64,000 nt of DNA from Nitrospira sp. ND1 (lineage in GTDB: Bacteria > Nitrospirota > Nitrospiria > Nitrospirales > Nitrospiraceae). The translations under genes were made by a program, and so were the position numbers. The notes under the pieces were generated by a model. It did no database searches. It worked only from the letters and a program-made list of their open reading frames with translations, and was not told the origin of the DNA. The stretch's first letter is position 1. Every line of letters begins with the position of its first letter. Positions 61,998-64,000 of the stretch are shown here, piece after piece. The stretch is from assembly GCF_900170025.1 (NCBI RefSeq), contig NZ_FWEX01000005.1, positions 673,774-737,773 on the forward strand, written 5' to 3'.

Positions 61998-62978
61998 TTA
62001 CGTTCCCTGTGCCAGCATGTTCATGATCAGGCGGATCATCGTGTCTTTATGGGATGGGTTGGATTCGGCAACCAACAGCGCCAACGCCGCCAAACCGATG
62101 TCGTTGATCACCGGTTGCCCGGTGCGATCCAGCAGGCGGCCATTGCGATTGAGGAAATCGACGAATAGAAAGGCCCCGCTCCGTTTGTTGCCATCCGCAA
62201 ACGGGTGATTCTTGATGACGAAGTACAGGAGATGGGCAGCTTTGGACTCCACGCTCGGGTAAGCCGGTTCGCCAAACACACTCTGGTCGAGGTTCCCAAG
62301 CAGCGCCTCAAAAGCCTCTTGCCGTTCCTGGGCGAAGAGCGTGGACGCTTCGCCGCGAGCGATCAGGTCTGCCTTGAGCCCGGCCAATGCCGCACGAGCT
62401 TCCGCCACTGTAAACAGCGTTCCGCCCGTCGTCGTCGGTGGCTCAGTCAGCAGCCCTTCGTCATAGCGTTGCAGCAGCACAAAGGTCTGCGCATAGCGCG
62501 TGACGATATCAACCAGCCCACGCCCCATGTCGGCTTGAAGTTCAGGGCTGCGCGCGGCTTTTCGCACCAGTTGCAGGGCCGCTTCCAACTCGCGGGCATT
62601 GGCTTCGAACCGCTGGCGACTGATGGTATACCCTTGGGTGAGGTGCTCGCGCAGAATGCGGGTGGCCCATTGGCGGAAACGGGTCGCACGGGTGGAATTC
62701 ACTCGATAGCCGACAGAAATGACGGCATCCAGATTGAAATGCTCTATCTGTCTGGCAATCCTGCGTTTTCCCTCCTGTTGAACTGTTTCCATTTTGGAAA
62801 CAGTTGAGTCTCGCTCCAATTCCCCACTGGCGAAGATGTTTCTAAGATGTTTCGAGACCGCCGCCTTCTGGACATCGAACAAGGCAGCCATCTGCTCCTG
62901 AGAAAGCCAAACCGTCTCGCGTTCAAGCCTGACTTCGATGCTGCCGCTGTTCGTTTCGTAGATGCTAATCTCGCTCAT
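61998..62978 (-). CDS. RhuM-Fic/Doc fusion protein
   Basis: 326 residues. An N-terminal RhuM-type DNA-binding domain (VWLSQEQMAALFDVQKAAVS; FNLDAVISVGYRVNSTRATR) is followed by a helical linker and a C-terminal Fic/Doc domain. That domain has a complete active-site motif, HPFADGNKRSGAF, at His258. Fic enzymes transfer AMP or other groups to proteins; Doc phosphorylates EF-Tu. No separate antitoxin gene is seen; an inhibitory helix would have to be internal. Position between hsdS and hsdR, abutting hsdR, ties it to the restriction system. Confidence 0.9.
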   Translation of the reverse strand: MSEISIYETNSGSIEVRLERETVWLSQEQMAALFDVQKAAVSKHLRNIFASGELERDSTVSKMETVQQEGKRRIARQIEHFNLDAVISVGYRVNSTRATRFRQWATRILREHLTQGYTISRQRFEANARELEAALQLVRKAARSPELQADMGRGLVDIVTRYAQTFVLLQRYDEGLLTEPPTTTGGTLFTVAEARAALAGLKADLIARGEASTLFAQERQEAFEALLGNLDQSVFGEPAYPSVESKAAHLLYFVIKNHPFADGNKRSGAFLFVDFLNRNGRLLDRTGQPVINDIGLAALALLVAESNPSHKDTMIRLIMNMLAQGT

Positions 62979-62991
62979 GAGGGTGCTCTTG

Positions 62992-64000
62992 TTATAGCTG
63001 TCCGCTGAAGGCCTGGTGCAGCAGCGACTTCTTTAACTCGCCCAGCGCGGCGAGCTTTTGCCGGCAGATGGATTCGAGGCGTTGAGTTTCGGCCCTGAGC
63101 TTATCAAGCCGGTTTGTCATTCGTTCCTGTTCAGAAAGAGATGGCAAGCTGATTGGGAAGGAAGGGAACTCCTTAAGTGCGATGCGATCCACGGTCGCAC
63201 CACGCACCGTCTTGCTATCGACGAACTTCCGAAAAGGTGGCGAAATGTATTGGTAGACAAAAAATCGAGGATCTACTCGCTTTCGATTGACGCGAACCAA
63301 TCCCATGCGCCTGCCAAGACAACATTCAAGCCCTTCCGGAATGATCGCCGCCTGACCTAGCCGTGTTTCATATGAGAAAACAACGTCATCAGACTGTGGC
63401 TTGACGCGGCGAGTCCACTGCCGGAAATCTTGTAGCGTTACATGCCGGGTTTCTCCGAGGTTGATCTTTCCATCTTGGAGCGCGCTAATCCCTAAAAACA
63501 CCGGGCCAGCATCAACCGTTTTGGGAGTCGCATGCGGTCCGTCGAACACTTCTGCAACATCGCCAATCGGCACTACGGGACTATCGCCGCGCCTGGTGAA
63601 GACGGATTCGAGGTGGCTTTCGAAGAGGGCGCGGGCGTTGCGGAGGTTCCGTTCGGCGTTGGCCGTGGCGATGGCGAGGCCGTCAAATGCTTCCTCCAGC
63701 TTCCCCACGATCTGCTGCTGCTCCGCCAGTGGGGGGACGGGGACTGGAAGGGAGCGAACGATAGCAGAATTTAACCCCTTCATGATCGCGCCGTGGGCTT
63801 GGGCTTCAATCGCATCAAGGACAGCGGTGCTGCCCTGAATTGCCCAAGCCAAGTAATCTGTTCGGATGACGCGCTGGTCGGGCCTCATTCTCAACAGATG
63901 CGAGTCCATGATTGACCGACGTATCGATGGAGGAACAACGGCAACCTTGCCAATTGTCCCCATCATGGTGAGCAACAAGTCGCCGGGGACAACCTCGACA
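62992..64000 (-). CDS. hsdS: Type I restriction specificity subunit HsdS (5' end beyond the window)
   Basis: At least 336 residues; the frame runs on past 64000, so the N-terminus is missing. Two target-recognition domains with conserved helices: the first, partly outside, with LPVPVPPLAEQQQIVGKLEE and its coiled spacer; the second beginning VPIGDVAEVFDGPHATPKTV and ending FPISLPSLSEQERMTNRLDK, then the C-terminal helix KLAALGELKKSLLHQAFSGQ. This two-TRD form recognises a bipartite site. RhuM-Fic starts 13 bp after its stop. Confidence 0.92.
   Translation of the reverse strand, partial: VEVVPGDLLLTMMGTIGKVAVVPPSIRRSIMDSHLLRMRPDQRVIRTDYLAWAIQGSTAVLDAIEAQAHGAIMKGLNSAIVRSLPVPVPPLAEQQQIVGKLEEAFDGLAIATANAERNLRNARALFESHLESVFTRRGDSPVVPIGDVAEVFDGPHATPKTVDAGPVFLGISALQDGKINLGETRHVTLQDFRQWTRRVKPQSDDVVFSYETRLGQAAIIPEGLECCLGRRMGLVRVNRKRVDPRFFVYQYISPPFRKFVDSKTVRGATVDRIALKEFPSFPISLPSLSEQERMTNRLDKLRAETQRLESICRQKLAALGELKKSLLHQAFSGQL

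Overview
The window looks like chromosomal DNA from a GC-rich, Gram-negative bacterium, most probably Nitrospira or a close relative (phylum Nitrospirota). This is inferred from the gene set: BBP2-type porin, NnrS, cydAB, cupredoxin-like and SIMPL proteins, and a long palindromic intergenic repeat of a kind I associate with Nitrospira. No rRNA, tRNA or CRISPR array was recognised.

Layout. 1-3374 is the right part of a decayed Tn7/Tn5053-like transposon: a TniB-like C-terminal fragment cut by an IS3-family element, a TniQ-family gene, and an end carrying three TCGGACA repeats at exact 31-bp steps, finishing in ACA at 3374. 3383-19045 is mostly housekeeping: a TrkA-C protein, an HtrA/Deg protease, an EF-G-like GTPase, RadC, rsmD-coaD-aminotransferase, an FmdB-like protein, a purH-purD-tsaC-lipoprotein run, and an OmpA/BON protein with a coiled-coil partner. 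19147-25963 is a minus-strand group: NnrS, a membrane protein, a TPR protein, and a 1,052-residue membrane protein of no family I recognise. 26416-38948 holds dnaE (apparently leaderless), accA, a porin, a ferritin-like protein, hrpB, an ACT-domain regulator, def and an FAD amine oxidase. 39002-50611 is small-gene territory with many exported proteins and lipoproteins. It includes two paralogous exported proteins, a pseudouridine synthase, a cupredoxin, and three damaged genes: a VIT1/CCC1 remnant, a frameshifted GAF histidine kinase, and a metallo-beta-lactamase-fold gene with an in-frame amber codon.

50.6-58.7 kb carries a REP-associated tyrosine transposase (RAYT), a decayed RAYT fragment, and seven copies of a 19-bp motif (GGGGTCAGGTCTTGCAATC). 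Five copies sit 17-24 nt after a stop codon in the sense direction of the preceding gene. Among them are cydAB, pssA and hflX. 58702-64000 is a type I restriction locus read leftwards: hsdS (cut by the window end), a RhuM-Fic/Doc fusion, hsdR and an HNH nuclease; hsdM is presumably beyond the edge.

The signals most worth a second look are the periodic transposon end, the stop-codon-linked REP family with its RAYT, the uncharacterised 19-26 kb membrane cluster, and the RhuM-Fic and HNH genes built into the restriction operon.
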